From: an uncultured Christensenella sp.
GTDB lineage: Bacteria; Bacillota; Clostridia; Christensenellales; UBA1242
Assembly (NCBI GenBank): GCA_905203645.1
Contig: CAJKWP010000008.1
Coordinates: 1 to 26,301 of the forward strand
Direction of reading: 5' to 3'
DNA: 26,301 nt
Shown: positions 15,495-23,238 of the stretch, in pieces
How positions within the stretch are numbered: position 1 is the stretch's first letter
Layout: each line of letters starts with the position of its first letter
The notes under the pieces: model-generated
What the model saw: only the letters and a program-made list of their open reading frames with translations
What the model was told of the DNA's origin: nothing
The model's database searches: none
Position numbers and translations under genes: made by a program

Positions 15495-16526
15495 ATGAAA
15501 AATAAAGAAAAATTGTTAAAAAAGATTAAAAAACTCGCAGATGATGGGGTTGGTGGTGAAAAAGACAATGCACAAAAAATTATGCAAGAAATGAAGCAAA
15601 AATACAACATCAAAGAAGAAGATATTGAAGAAAGTGTTGATAAAGAAATTGATATAACGGTTCCAGCGATATATAAAGAGCAATATCCCGAAGAAATAAA
15701 ACAATCAAAACCAAAACAAAACTTTTTCAAAAAGATATGGACCTTTTTCAAAAAAGTATGGAATTATTTTTCCACTTATGAAAAAATATGGTTTTTTTCA
15801 ATAGTGGTTTTGTCCATAGTATTTGCGTTTGTTTTCCCAGAAGAGGAAACAAATGGAGTAAATGGCACAATAATTATGATATTGTACCTTGTAGACATAT
15901 TTTCAAACGTTCTTTGTGAACTTTTGATTTCAAAACAAAGCAAGTGGAATTTTGTCGTATCGCTTGTTGTTGAAATAACTGAAATTGCGACTTTGATTAT
16001 TTTGGCAGCAAGATTTGCAACAATGGCAGTAACAATCTTTTTCTGGATACCTATTGATATTATATCTTTTATAAATTGGAACAATCACACTGACAAAGAT
16101 GAAAAAGATTTGACTGTTGTGCGCAAATTGAAAGGTTGGCAGTCAGCTTTGGTCATTGTTGGAATTGTTGCATGGACTGTCGGCATAGGATATCTTATGG
16201 CTGCTTTTGCACCAGAAACAGATTTTTATTCAAGTGATTTGATTGAAAAAGTTGTATGTTATTTGGATGCTTGTGCAAGTGCGGTTGGAATCGCAAACGG
16301 ATTGTTTATATTGTTTCGTTTCCGTGAACAATGGATTGCGTGGTATATTTGCGCGGCTTTGGAAACTGCAATGAATATACTTTGTGGACAGTACGTTTTG
16401 CTTGTACTCAAAGCAGGGTATTTTACAAATACAACTTATGGATACATAAAATGGTCAAAATATTGCAAACAGCATGCCACAACTACCAATCAAAATCAAA
16501 TAACTCAAACAAGTGCAAAAGTTTGA
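15495..16526 (+). CDS. pnuC: PnuC-like vitamin transporter with N-terminal DUF2786 domain
   Basis: A 343-residue protein with two parts. Residues about 3-45 (EKLLKKIKKLADDGVGG..AQKIMQEMKQKYNI) match the DUF2786 helical pattern. After a charged linker (about 46-90), residues about 95-335 have seven or so membrane segments in the PnuC pattern: TIFFWIPIDIISFINW, then LTVVRKLKGWQ, then FRFREQWIAWYICAALETAMNI. PnuC proteins carry nicotinamide riboside by facilitated diffusion, with relatives for thiamine and riboflavin; the substrate cannot be fixed here. The fusion is odd for a transporter. The start at 15495 is set by CAGGAG 5 bases upstream; the frame is open back to 15228 but that stretch is not protein-like. 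Confidence 0.85.
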   Translation: MKNKEKLLKKIKKLADDGVGGEKDNAQKIMQEMKQKYNIKEEDIEESVDKEIDITVPAIYKEQYPEEIKQSKPKQNFFKKIWTFFKKVWNYFSTYEKIWFFSIVVLSIVFAFVFPEEETNGVNGTIIMILYLVDIFSNVLCELLISKQSKWNFVVSLVVEITEIATLIILAARFATMAVTIFFWIPIDIISFINWNNHTDKDEKDLTVVRKLKGWQSALVIVGIVAWTVGIGYLMAAFAPETDFYSSDLIEKVVCYLDACASAVGIANGLFILFRFREQWIAWYICAALETAMNILCGQYVLLVLKAGYFTNTTYGYIKWSKYCKQHATTTNQNQITQTSAKV

Positions 16527-16532
16527 AATATG

Positions 16533-16561
16533 TTGACTTAAAATTTTTTATTTGTTAAACT
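16533..16561 (+). promoter_or_regulatory. Promoter of the DUF5050-like lipoprotein gene
   Basis: TTGACT (16533-16538), 17 bases, TAAACT (16556-16561), with TGT before the -10 (extended -10). A GGAG ribosome binding site follows 8 bases before the ATG. Confidence 0.5.
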
Positions 16562-16592
16562 TTGTTGTTTAAATATTTTTATGGAGTAATTT

Positions 16593-17915
16593 ATGAAAAA
16601 AACTTTGGCTTTTTTGAGTTGTCTTTTGTTGTGCATCTGCTTTGTTTTGACTGGATGTTCACATCTTGCAATGCCTGCAAGTGATGCAAAAATCCTTGGC
16701 AATGGTGGCAGTGTTGTGCAAAAAGGCGAATATATTTATTTTGCAAATGCTTACACTGGATACGCATCTTTGGGCGATGAAATTTCAAACAAAACTGGCA
16801 AGGCAGGCGTTTATGGTTTGTATCGTGTAAAAAGTGAAAATGGAAAACTTGAACGTGACGAACACGGCATGGTAAAAAATGCTGAACTTATCGTTTCAAA
16901 AGTTGTTGGTTTTGAATATTCAAATCTTTATATCGTTGGTGATTATTTATATTTTTCATCGCCAAATATGCACAAAACTTCAAGCAACGACAACAAATAT
17001 GACCTTATAAGCATTTTCAAAGTAAAACTTGATGGAACTGGTTTGAAAGAACTTTACACAACAGACCAATTTTCGGGCAGTTGGGAAATATTGAATTTCG
17101 ATTCGAAATATTTTGTTTTGACAGTTGAAAATGAGAAAATTGTAAGACACAAAATTGACAACAAGGGCAATTTGAGTGAAAAAACAATTTTGGCTGAAAA
17201 TGTTTCAAAAGCTATTTTGCCAAAATCGACAAGTTATTCAAATGACAAATTTGCTTATTTTACTTGTGGAAGAAGTGAAGAGGATACAAATCTTGGACTT
17301 GCTGGAAATTATTTGAAAAAAGTAAGCATATTGAATGGACAAACAACAACAATATGCGGCGTTGCAGGGGAAACTTATGCTTTGCTTGCTTATGAAAATG
17401 GCAATTTGATTTATACAAAATCTTCTGGAAGCAAGGACTCTTATTTGTATACGAATGATTTTGAAAATCCAGAAAAAAATCTTGCGGTTTGGTCGGGAGT
17501 TTCAAATGTACGTGTTGCATCGGTTATGGGACAAGGCTTGCAGTTGATTTATACGTATCAAAACAAAGTTGTTATACAAAGTTTTGATTCAAAGATAGTT
17601 AACCCTTTGATTGAGGGAAATGCAACAATAATATACTTGAATGAAGATTATGTTTATTACACACTTGACAACAAAATTTCAAGAATATCGCTTTTGACAA
17701 AAGTATCCACAGTTTTGTATGAAGATTCAAACATGGCGACAAGTTTTGATTTTGATGGAAGATATATTTATTTGTTCACACAAGCAAAAAACAATTCCAC
17801 AAACACAAAATATATGCATATGATTGACACTTACGCTTTGGAACAGGAAGTTGAAGTTATTGCAAATCCAATCGGCGTGTTTAAAGATAAAGACAAAAAT
17901 TACAAAGAAGACTGA
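16593..17915 (+). CDS. Lipoprotein with DUF5050-like beta-propeller
   Basis: A 440-residue secreted lipoprotein. The signal ends in VLTGC with Cys22 as the lipidation site. The rest is made of repeated beta-strand units of the form 'GDYLYFSSPN .. IFKVKLDGTGLKELYT' and 'NEDYVYYTLDNKISRISLLTKVSTVLYE', the pattern of DUF5050-type propellers, which display the read-out of strands but reveal no enzyme motif. It would sit on the outer face of the membrane. Function is unknown; the neighbour downstream is another exported, repeat-rich protein, so both may belong to cell-envelope maintenance. GGAG lies 8 bases before the ATG. Confidence 0.82.
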   Translation: MKKTLAFLSCLLLCICFVLTGCSHLAMPASDAKILGNGGSVVQKGEYIYFANAYTGYASLGDEISNKTGKAGVYGLYRVKSENGKLERDEHGMVKNAELIVSKVVGFEYSNLYIVGDYLYFSSPNMHKTSSNDNKYDLISIFKVKLDGTGLKELYTTDQFSGSWEILNFDSKYFVLTVENEKIVRHKIDNKGNLSEKTILAENVSKAILPKSTSYSNDKFAYFTCGRSEEDTNLGLAGNYLKKVSILNGQTTTICGVAGETYALLAYENGNLIYTKSSGSKDSYLYTNDFENPEKNLAVWSGVSNVRVASVMGQGLQLIYTYQNKVVIQSFDSKIVNPLIEGNATIIYLNEDYVYYTLDNKISRISLLTKVSTVLYEDSNMATSFDFDGRYIYLFTQAKNNSTNTKYMHMIDTYALEQEVEVIANPIGVFKDKDKNYKED

Positions 17916-17943
17916 TAAAAAACATCAGTTAACAAGATTTTTC

Positions 17944-17980
17944 AAAAACGGGAACGGGGTTTCCGTTTTTTGTTTTTTTT
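17944..17980 (+). terminator. Intrinsic terminator after the DUF5050-like gene
   Basis: ACGGGAAC (17948-17955) pairs with GTTTCCGT (17959-17966), one G-U pair, loop GGG, extended by A-T pairs, followed by T-rich sequence to 17980. Confidence 0.88.
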
Positions 17981-18040
17981 GTCACATATACAGTGTTTGA
18001 CAAGTTGTGCTTCAAATGGAAATTTTGACATAAATCGGGG

Positions 18041-18069
18041 TTGACAAAATGCAAATATAGTGTTAGAAT
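18041..18069 (+). promoter_or_regulatory. Strong extended -10 promoter of the 951-residue envelope gene
   Basis: Perfect TTGACA (18041-18046), exactly 17 bases, TAGAAT (18064-18069), with TGT before the -10. Two further perfect TTGACA hexamers lie upstream (17997-18002 and 18025-18030) without matching -10 boxes at standard spacing. This is among the best promoter matches in the window, suggesting high expression. Confidence 0.75.
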
Positions 18070-18120
18070 AAATCGATTTTAAATAATGGGCTTTGTAATA
18101 GCAATTTTTGGGAGGTTATT

Positions 18121-20976
18121 ATGAAAAAAGCAAGTACTGGAGTCAAAAGACTCTTGGTTTACGGAATTGTTATACTTTGCATATTGTTTGTCGGGTTTTT
18201 GACTTATTATTTTGCCAAAAATGGAGAAAAAATAACCTATAATCTTGAAGAAGGTGTGGTTGTTTATATGAACAAAGGTGAACAAATGGCTTTGCCTATC
18301 GTTCACGAAGATGCTGACAAAGATACAAAAATCGAAGTTATGGTTTCGGACAGCAACGTTTTGACATACAGTGAATCAACTTTGACGTTTGTTGCTGTAA
18401 AAGGTGGTTTGGCATCGGTTACTATTTCGACAACAAACAAACATTTTGGACCATACAGATTTGATGTTATGGTAGGCGAAGGCTCAATTTCAAACCCTTA
18501 TTATATTTCAAGTGCAAACCAACTTGAAAAAATTGGAAAAAATCCAACTGCAGAAGATGCTTGGAAATTGACTGACAGCTTTGAACTTATCAACGATATT
18601 GATTTGCAACCACTTTACAGTGAAGATGCCTTTTGGACTCCAATCGGAACCGAAAGCAATCCATTTGCTGGAAGATTTGTTGGAAATGGACACAAAATTT
18701 CAAACTTGATTGTAAAAAGCGGCAGTGAACTTGGTTTGTTTGGCTCTGTTGCAAGCAGTGCAACAGTTGACAGTGTAGTTGTTGAAAATGCTCTTTTGGA
18801 ATTTGACGGTTCACAAAATTTGACATCTGCTGGTATTTTGGCAGGTTCAAACTATGGGAATATTTCAAGAGTTACCGTTTCGGGAAAAATTGACGTACAA
18901 AACATTGAATGGGTTGGCGGTTTGGTTGGTATCAACGGTTTCAAAAGTGCAAGTGCAAGTTTGACAAACGTGGAAGCAAATATAAACTTTGTTGGAAATG
19001 CAAGCAATTTTGGTGGAATTTGCGGACAAAATGTTGCAGGTGTTATATTCAACGCCGATGCATACTTGGATGTAGAAAAAACAGATGAAACAAAATTTGG
19101 TGGGTTGATTGTATCAAACCAAGCAAAAGAACCTGTTGCTGGCGTAAACAACTATACAAGACCAATCGTAAAAAATACTTACGCTTATATAAACACATTG
19201 AACACAACACAACAAGTTGCTTCATTTGTTTATGAAAATAAAGAACTTACAAACGAATATGCAGTTGTCAACTTGTATGTTTCAAACTATGCTTACTGTG
19301 GTTCAAATCCTGGACTTGTAAAGACTGGCAAAGCAACATTGAAACCAACTGAAATAGAAACAAAAACAAAAGAACAATTGCAAGAACACTCAACATTTGC
19401 TGGTTGGGATTTTGATAACACTTGGGTAATGAATGTATTGCCACACATTGACGTAAATGCAAACGCAGTTTACCATGGTGAATGGATACCTGGCTCAGAC
19501 CTTACAACAAAATCTGAAGTTGAAAATGCAGTAAAAAGAATGATTGAAAATCCATCTGCATCAATTACTTACAATGTAAAATCAACTGACGAAATCGTTA
19601 TTGACTGCAAAGAATTGCGTGCAGGAGCAGATTGGACACCAATCGGAACATACGAAACTCCTTTCAAAGGAATTTTGATTGTTGACAAAGATACAAAATT
19701 AACATTTACAAATCTTGTTATTTCTTCTTACTTTGAATATTCAGGATTCTTTGGTGTAACAGAAAATGCAGTAATTAAGAATGTCAAATTTACAAACGTA
19801 AAAATGACAAAGGCTTCTGACAGTCCTGCAGGTGCGGGAACAGTTGCCGCAAGGGTAATATCTACAATTATTGAAGATTGTCAATTTGACAACATTGTTA
19901 TAAAACAATACAATACAGCAGGCTTTGTCGTTGCAAATATGAGCGGTTCATCAAGTATAACAAACTGCCACGTTGGTAAAAATGATATGGAAAATATCAA
20001 CAGTTTGGAAAACTCACTCAACTGCGAATCATTGTATTACGGTGGTATAGTCGCTGTTGCAAAAGATTCAAGTATTTCAAACACTTCTGTTGACAATTCA
20101 GCCATTGTTTCAACCGCAAGTGTAAATTCAGTTTTCTTTGGTGGAATCGCAGGACATATCACAAATACAACTTTGCAAGATGGATACAATATTGCATGTA
20201 ACATTGAAGATGGACAATCAAACATAAGTTGGATTGGTGGTATCGCAGGCGTAGTTGGTGATAATGCAAAACTTCAACACAGTTACAACTTGGGACAAAT
20301 CCAAGCATCAACAACAAACAGTTCTTATGCCGGCGGTGTTGCGGGAAGCAATGCAAGATCAGGAATTGTTCAAACAAGTTTCTCACAAACTCCAAAAGTT
20401 CAAGCAAACTACGTTGGCGGAATTGTTGCACTTAACGAAGGAATATTGACCGAAAGTTACAGCGACGGTGAATATCGCGGATTCGATATCGGTGGATTGG
20501 CATACAAAAACACAGGAAAAATCACAAATTGTTACACATGGGCAAGTCTTGTTGGACTTGGAAGTGGCAAAAATCACTTTGTAGCTGGTTTTGCTGCGTA
20601 TCTTCCAGAAGGTGGTTCAGTTGAACTTTGTTTCTCAACTGCTTCACTCAGTGGTGATTGCTCATTGTTTGCCGAAACTTCTGCAAGAATCAGATACACT
20701 GGTTTTGGAAACTTCTTCTCGGGAATTGTCGGAAACTATAAACCGGGAACACTTGACAACTGCGTCGTTGTAAACTATGGCAACGCCGAAGTACAAAAAC
20801 CACTCATAATCGATACAAAGAAATCATGGGTTGCATGTACAGACGACGACTGCCGTGGAAGAACAACAACAGATCCGTTTGCTATTGCAGGATTTACTAC
20901 AAAAGCAGTTGGAATTTGGGAATTTGTCAGTGGTGAATATCCAACACTTACAAACGTTGTAAAAATCGACGCCTAA
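18121..20976 (+). CDS. Large membrane-anchored GLUG-repeat envelope protein
   Basis: A 951-residue exported protein, the largest in the window. Residues about 9-33 form a single membrane anchor after a Lys-rich start. A beta-sandwich-like part (about 45-120) is followed by repeated beta-strand units resembling GLUG motifs: GGLVGINGF (about 266-274), GGICGQN, GGIAGVVGDNAKLQHSYNLG (about 707-726), GGVAGSNARSGIVQTSFSQ, GGIVALNEGILTESYSDG. Two related 'WTPIGT-x-PF-G' units open the two halves (about 178 and 505). GLUG repeats are known from adhesins and surface-bound proteins and probably form a beta-helix outside the membrane. No catalytic motif or sortase signal is seen. GGGAGG lies 5-10 bases before the ATG. 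Confidence 0.85.
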   Translation: MKKASTGVKRLLVYGIVILCILFVGFLTYYFAKNGEKITYNLEEGVVVYMNKGEQMALPIVHEDADKDTKIEVMVSDSNVLTYSESTLTFVAVKGGLASVTISTTNKHFGPYRFDVMVGEGSISNPYYISSANQLEKIGKNPTAEDAWKLTDSFELINDIDLQPLYSEDAFWTPIGTESNPFAGRFVGNGHKISNLIVKSGSELGLFGSVASSATVDSVVVENALLEFDGSQNLTSAGILAGSNYGNISRVTVSGKIDVQNIEWVGGLVGINGFKSASASLTNVEANINFVGNASNFGGICGQNVAGVIFNADAYLDVEKTDETKFGGLIVSNQAKEPVAGVNNYTRPIVKNTYAYINTLNTTQQVASFVYENKELTNEYAVVNLYVSNYAYCGSNPGLVKTGKATLKPTEIETKTKEQLQEHSTFAGWDFDNTWVMNVLPHIDVNANAVYHGEWIPGSDLTTKSEVENAVKRMIENPSASITYNVKSTDEIVIDCKELRAGADWTPIGTYETPFKGILIVDKDTKLTFTNLVISSYFEYSGFFGVTENAVIKNVKFTNVKMTKASDSPAGAGTVAARVISTIIEDCQFDNIVIKQYNTAGFVVANMSGSSSITNCHVGKNDMENINSLENSLNCESLYYGGIVAVAKDSSISNTSVDNSAIVSTASVNSVFFGGIAGHITNTTLQDGYNIACNIEDGQSNISWIGGIAGVVGDNAKLQHSYNLGQIQASTTNSSYAGGVAGSNARSGIVQTSFSQTPKVQANYVGGIVALNEGILTESYSDGEYRGFDIGGLAYKNTGKITNCYTWASLVGLGSGKNHFVAGFAAYLPEGGSVELCFSTASLSGDCSLFAETSARIRYTGFGNFFSGIVGNYKPGTLDNCVVVNYGNAEVQKPLIIDTKKSWVACTDDDCRGRTTTDPFAIAGFTTKAVGIWEFVSGEYPTLTNVVKIDA

Positions 20977-20984
20977 AGTTAAAA

Positions 20985-21020
20985 CAAAAAAATCGCAAAA
21001 GTCTTTGCGATTTTTTTTTG
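20985..21020 (+). terminator. Intrinsic terminator after the GLUG-repeat gene
   Basis: AATCGCAAA (20991-20999) pairs perfectly with TTTGCGATT (21004-21012), loop AGTC, followed by a run of T to 21019. Confidence 0.93.
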
Positions 21021-21084
21021 TGCAAACAGAAGAGAAGGGTGTAAAGTATCAGTCAAGCAATAAATGCAATTTTTTTTTGGTATA

Positions 21085-21120
21085 TAAAAAAGAATCGGGA
21101 AGTCCCAATTCTTTTTTTTG
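21085..21120 (-). terminator. Terminator of spoVG
   Basis: A hairpin with AAGAAT (21090-21095) against ATTCTT (21108-21113) and GGGA (21097-21100) against TCCC (21103-21106), with one mismatch between the two helices. On the minus strand it lies just after the spoVG stop and is followed by T-rich sequence. The plus-strand T8 tail could also back up the preceding terminator. Confidence 0.75.
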
Positions 21121-21127
21121 ATTTTGA

Positions 21128-21400
21128 TTATTCTTGTTCGCTTGCAAGTGCTTTTTGATATTCTTCCATGATTGCGTTTTTGATAAGTTCACGAGTTGGA
21201 GTGTTGATTGGGTGAACTATGTCTTTGTATTCGCCGTCTGGAGTTTTTCTGCTTGGCATTGAAATGAACATTTCATCTGTGCCTTCGATAATTTTGATAT
21301 CATGTACAACAAAACAATCGTCGATAGTGATTGATGCGACTGCTTTAAGTTTGCTGTCATCTTTTTTTATCAATCTTATTCTTATGTCTGATATTTTCAA
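21128..21400 (-). CDS. spoVG: SpoVG regulatory protein (TTG start)
   Basis: A 90-residue SpoVG, a small DNA/RNA-binding regulator used well beyond sporulation in Bacillota. The family opening (M)KISDIRIRLIK, the middle FVVHDIKIIEG and MPSRKTPDGEYKDIVHPI (residues about 48-65) are unmistakable, and the length matches the family. The start codon is TTG at 21400: no ATG lies nearby, GGAAG sits 10 bases upstream, and the family N-terminus begins exactly there. A weak start may limit its translation. It is monocistronic, divergent from murC. Confidence 0.96.
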   Translation of the reverse strand: MKISDIRIRLIKKDDSKLKAVASITIDDCFVVHDIKIIEGTDEMFISMPSRKTPDGEYKDIVHPINTPTRELIKNAIMEEYQKALASEQE

Positions 21401-21448
21401 AAACCCGTACCTTCCTTTTTAAGTTTAGCCCTTTTTAAAGACACTATC

Positions 21449-21477
21449 ATTTTACTTATTTTTATTATGTTTGGCAA
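21449..21477 (-). promoter_or_regulatory. spoVG: Promoter of spoVG
   Basis: On the minus strand, TTGCCA (21477-21472), exactly 17 bases, TAAAAT (21454-21449). The leader would be about 40 bases and contains the GGAAG site. It looks like a housekeeping promoter rather than a SigmaH one. Confidence 0.6.
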
Positions 21478-21518
21478 ACAATTTAAACAAAATTTTTTAT
21501 TTTTTCATATAAAATAAG

Positions 21519-22829
21519 GTGAAAACAATAAAAAAAGCATATTTTGTTGGGATTGGCGGAATAAGTATGTGTGCATTGGCACACATTTTGCAATCTTACG
21601 GGACACAAATTTATGGTTCGGACATAGACAAAGTACAAGTTGAAAACCTTTCAAAAAGTGGTTTTTGCGTGTATCTTGGTCACGACAAAAACAACGTTGT
21701 AGGTGATATTGATTTGCTTGTGTACAGCAGCAGCATTGCTCCTGACAATCCCGAAATTTTGAAAGCGAAAGAACTTGGCATAAAAATATGCAATCGCGGT
21801 GAACTTTTGGGAATGATAGCCAAGGAATACAAAAATGTCATAGCGGTAAGTGGTGCACACGGAAAAACAACGACCACAAGTATGATTTATGAAATATTCA
21901 AAACTGCAAAACTCAATCCGACGGCACATATTGGCGGAATTGTACGAAGTGAAAATTCAAATGTTGTTTTGGGTGGAAAAAAGTATTTTATAACCGAAGC
22001 ATGTGAATTCAAAGACAACTTTTTGTATCTTCGTCCAACAGTTGGGGTCATCACCAATATTGAAGCCGAGCACATGGATTACTTTAAAACGATAAAAAGA
22101 TTGAAGCAATCGTTTGCTAAATTTGTGTCCAATTGCCAGTTTGTTGTAACTAAAAAGAAAATTGCGTGCAAAAACAAAATTTTGATTGGAAAAACGGGTT
22201 TTCACAGTCAAAATCATGTTTTGTGCGAAGATGGGTGTTACAATTTTGAATTGATGTACAAACAAAAAAAGTTGTTTGATATTAAACTTAAAATTATTGG
22301 AGAATACAATGTTGAAAACGCTGTCTTTGCTTGTTCGGTCGCAAAACATTTTGGAATAAAGGATGAATACATAAAAACGGCACTTGAAAATTTTGACGGT
22401 GTACAAAGACGGTTTGATATTATAAGACGTGACCCTATGATAATCCATGATTACGCCCATCATCCATCCGAACTCAAAGCGGTTATCAATGCAGTCAAGC
22501 CATGGACAAGGGGAAAACTGATTGTTGTTTTTCAGCCACATACTTACACTCGTACGCTTTCGCTTATGGAAGGGTTTTATCAAAGTTTTTGTTGTTGCGA
22601 TGAACTTGTAATTTTGAAAACGTATTCTGCACGCGAAAAAGAAATTTTGGGTGGAAGGGCAGTTGACCTTTATCAAAATTTGAAAAAACATCTGTCATCA
22701 AAAATATATTATTTTGACCAGTTTGAAGATTGCAGAAAGTTTTTGGACAAAAGAATAAAAAAACAAGACAAAGTCCTGTTTTTGGGAGCGGGAAACATTG
22801 AAGTGTTTGCCAAAAGCTACAAGCAATAA
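21519..22829 (+). CDS. murC: UDP-N-acetylmuramate--L-alanine ligase
   Basis: A 436-residue Mur ligase that joins L-Ala to UDP-MurNAc in cytoplasmic peptidoglycan synthesis. The N-terminal Rossmann motif is GIGGISM (11-17), the ATP loop is GAHGKTTT (112-119), then EACEFKDNFLYLRPTVGVIT (about 162-181) and DYAHHPSEL (about 308-316), all diagnostic for MurC. Length is slightly short of the usual 440-480. The start codon is GTG at 21519. No ordinary Shine-Dalgarno site precedes it, but a TATAAA box ends 5 bases before the GTG (21508-21513), so the transcript may be leaderless. The AAGGTG at the start codon itself is too close to serve as a ribosome site. Confidence 0.96.
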   Translation: MKTIKKAYFVGIGGISMCALAHILQSYGTQIYGSDIDKVQVENLSKSGFCVYLGHDKNNVVGDIDLLVYSSSIAPDNPEILKAKELGIKICNRGELLGMIAKEYKNVIAVSGAHGKTTTTSMIYEIFKTAKLNPTAHIGGIVRSENSNVVLGGKKYFITEACEFKDNFLYLRPTVGVITNIEAEHMDYFKTIKRLKQSFAKFVSNCQFVVTKKKIACKNKILIGKTGFHSQNHVLCEDGCYNFELMYKQKKLFDIKLKIIGEYNVENAVFACSVAKHFGIKDEYIKTALENFDGVQRRFDIIRRDPMIIHDYAHHPSELKAVINAVKPWTRGKLIVVFQPHTYTRTLSLMEGFYQSFCCCDELVILKTYSAREKEILGGRAVDLYQNLKKHLSSKIYYFDQFEDCRKFLDKRIKKQDKVLFLGAGNIEVFAKSYKQ

Positions 22830-22830
22830 A

Positions 22831-22862
22831 AAAACTCACTTTTGAAAGTGGGTTTTGTTTTT
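22831..22862. terminator. Shared terminator between murC and rpmE
   Basis: AACTCACTTT (22833-22842) pairs with AAAGTGGGTT (22845-22854), one G-U pair, loop TG. T-rich sequence follows on the plus strand and A-rich sequence precedes it, so it can serve both converging genes. Confidence 0.87.
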
Positions 22863-23065
22863 TAAACATTAAATTTTTTCTTGAATTTTTCAACTCTACC
22901 ACTTGTATCAACAAGTTTTTGTTTTCCAGAGAAGAATGGGTGACATTTGTTGCAAATATCAATTTTTATTGTATCCCCGGCAACAGTTGAACCTGTTTTG
23001 AAACTGTTTCCGCAAGCGCAGTTAACTGTAACTTCATGGTAATCTGGATGTATTTCTTCTTTCAT
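22862..23065 (-). CDS. rpmE: Ribosomal protein bL31, zinc-type
   Basis: A 67-residue large-subunit ribosomal protein. The four zinc-ligand positions are present: Cys-Ala-Cys near residues 16-18 and Cys-Asn-Lys-Cys near 37-40, so this is the zinc-containing form rather than the zinc-free YtiA paralogue. HPFFSGKQ follows as usual. AGGTGG lies 5 bases before the ATG. It is monocistronic behind its own promoter and faces murC. Confidence 0.97.
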   Translation of the reverse strand: MKEEIHPDYHEVTVNCACGNSFKTGSTVAGDTIKIDICNKCHPFFSGKQKLVDTSGRVEKFKKKFNV

Positions 23066-23095
23066 TTTTCCACCTCACATTTTTATTGCTTGAAA

Positions 23096-23125
23096 ATAAT
23101 AACACAAGCAAAGGGTGTTTGTCAA
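23096..23125 (-). promoter_or_regulatory. rpmE: Strong promoter of rpmE
   Basis: On the minus strand, perfect TTGACA (23125-23120), 18 bases, TATTAT (23101-23096), with TGT before the -10 (extended -10). The leader would be about 25 bases and holds the AGGTGG site. No Zur-like palindrome is evident. Confidence 0.65.
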
Positions 23126-23163
23126 TAACTTTGACGCAATTTTTGAAACCAATAATACTCAGA

Positions 23164-23190
23164 ACGAAAAAACTGCTTTTCAAAGCAAAA
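23164..23190 (-). terminator. Hairpin with minus-strand T-run upstream of rpmE
   Basis: TGCTTT (23174-23179) pairs with AAAGCA (23182-23187), loop TC. On the minus strand it is followed by G and six T (plus-strand A-run 23167-23172), so it has the look of an intrinsic terminator. No minus-strand gene precedes it, so it may block antisense transcription entering the rpmE promoter. Confidence 0.5.
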
Positions 23191-23226
23191 GTTACAAAAT
23201 AATTTTTTATTTTTTTTGCATTGTTG

Positions 23227-23232
23227 TATAAT
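23227..23232 (+). promoter_or_regulatory. -10 box directly before the GlpA-like gene
   Basis: A perfect TATAAT ends six bases before the ATG at 23239, which has no Shine-Dalgarno site. No convincing -35 box is found at 16-19 bases. If it is used, the transcript starts at or next to the start codon. Confidence 0.45.
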
Positions 23233-23238
23233 AAAATT

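Noticed and set aside
21957..22962. Long minus-strand open frames (244 and 132 residues) across murC and its terminator.
   Set aside because: They run antisense to diagnostic MurC motifs, and one crosses both the shared terminator and rpmE on the same strand in another frame; composition is not protein-like.
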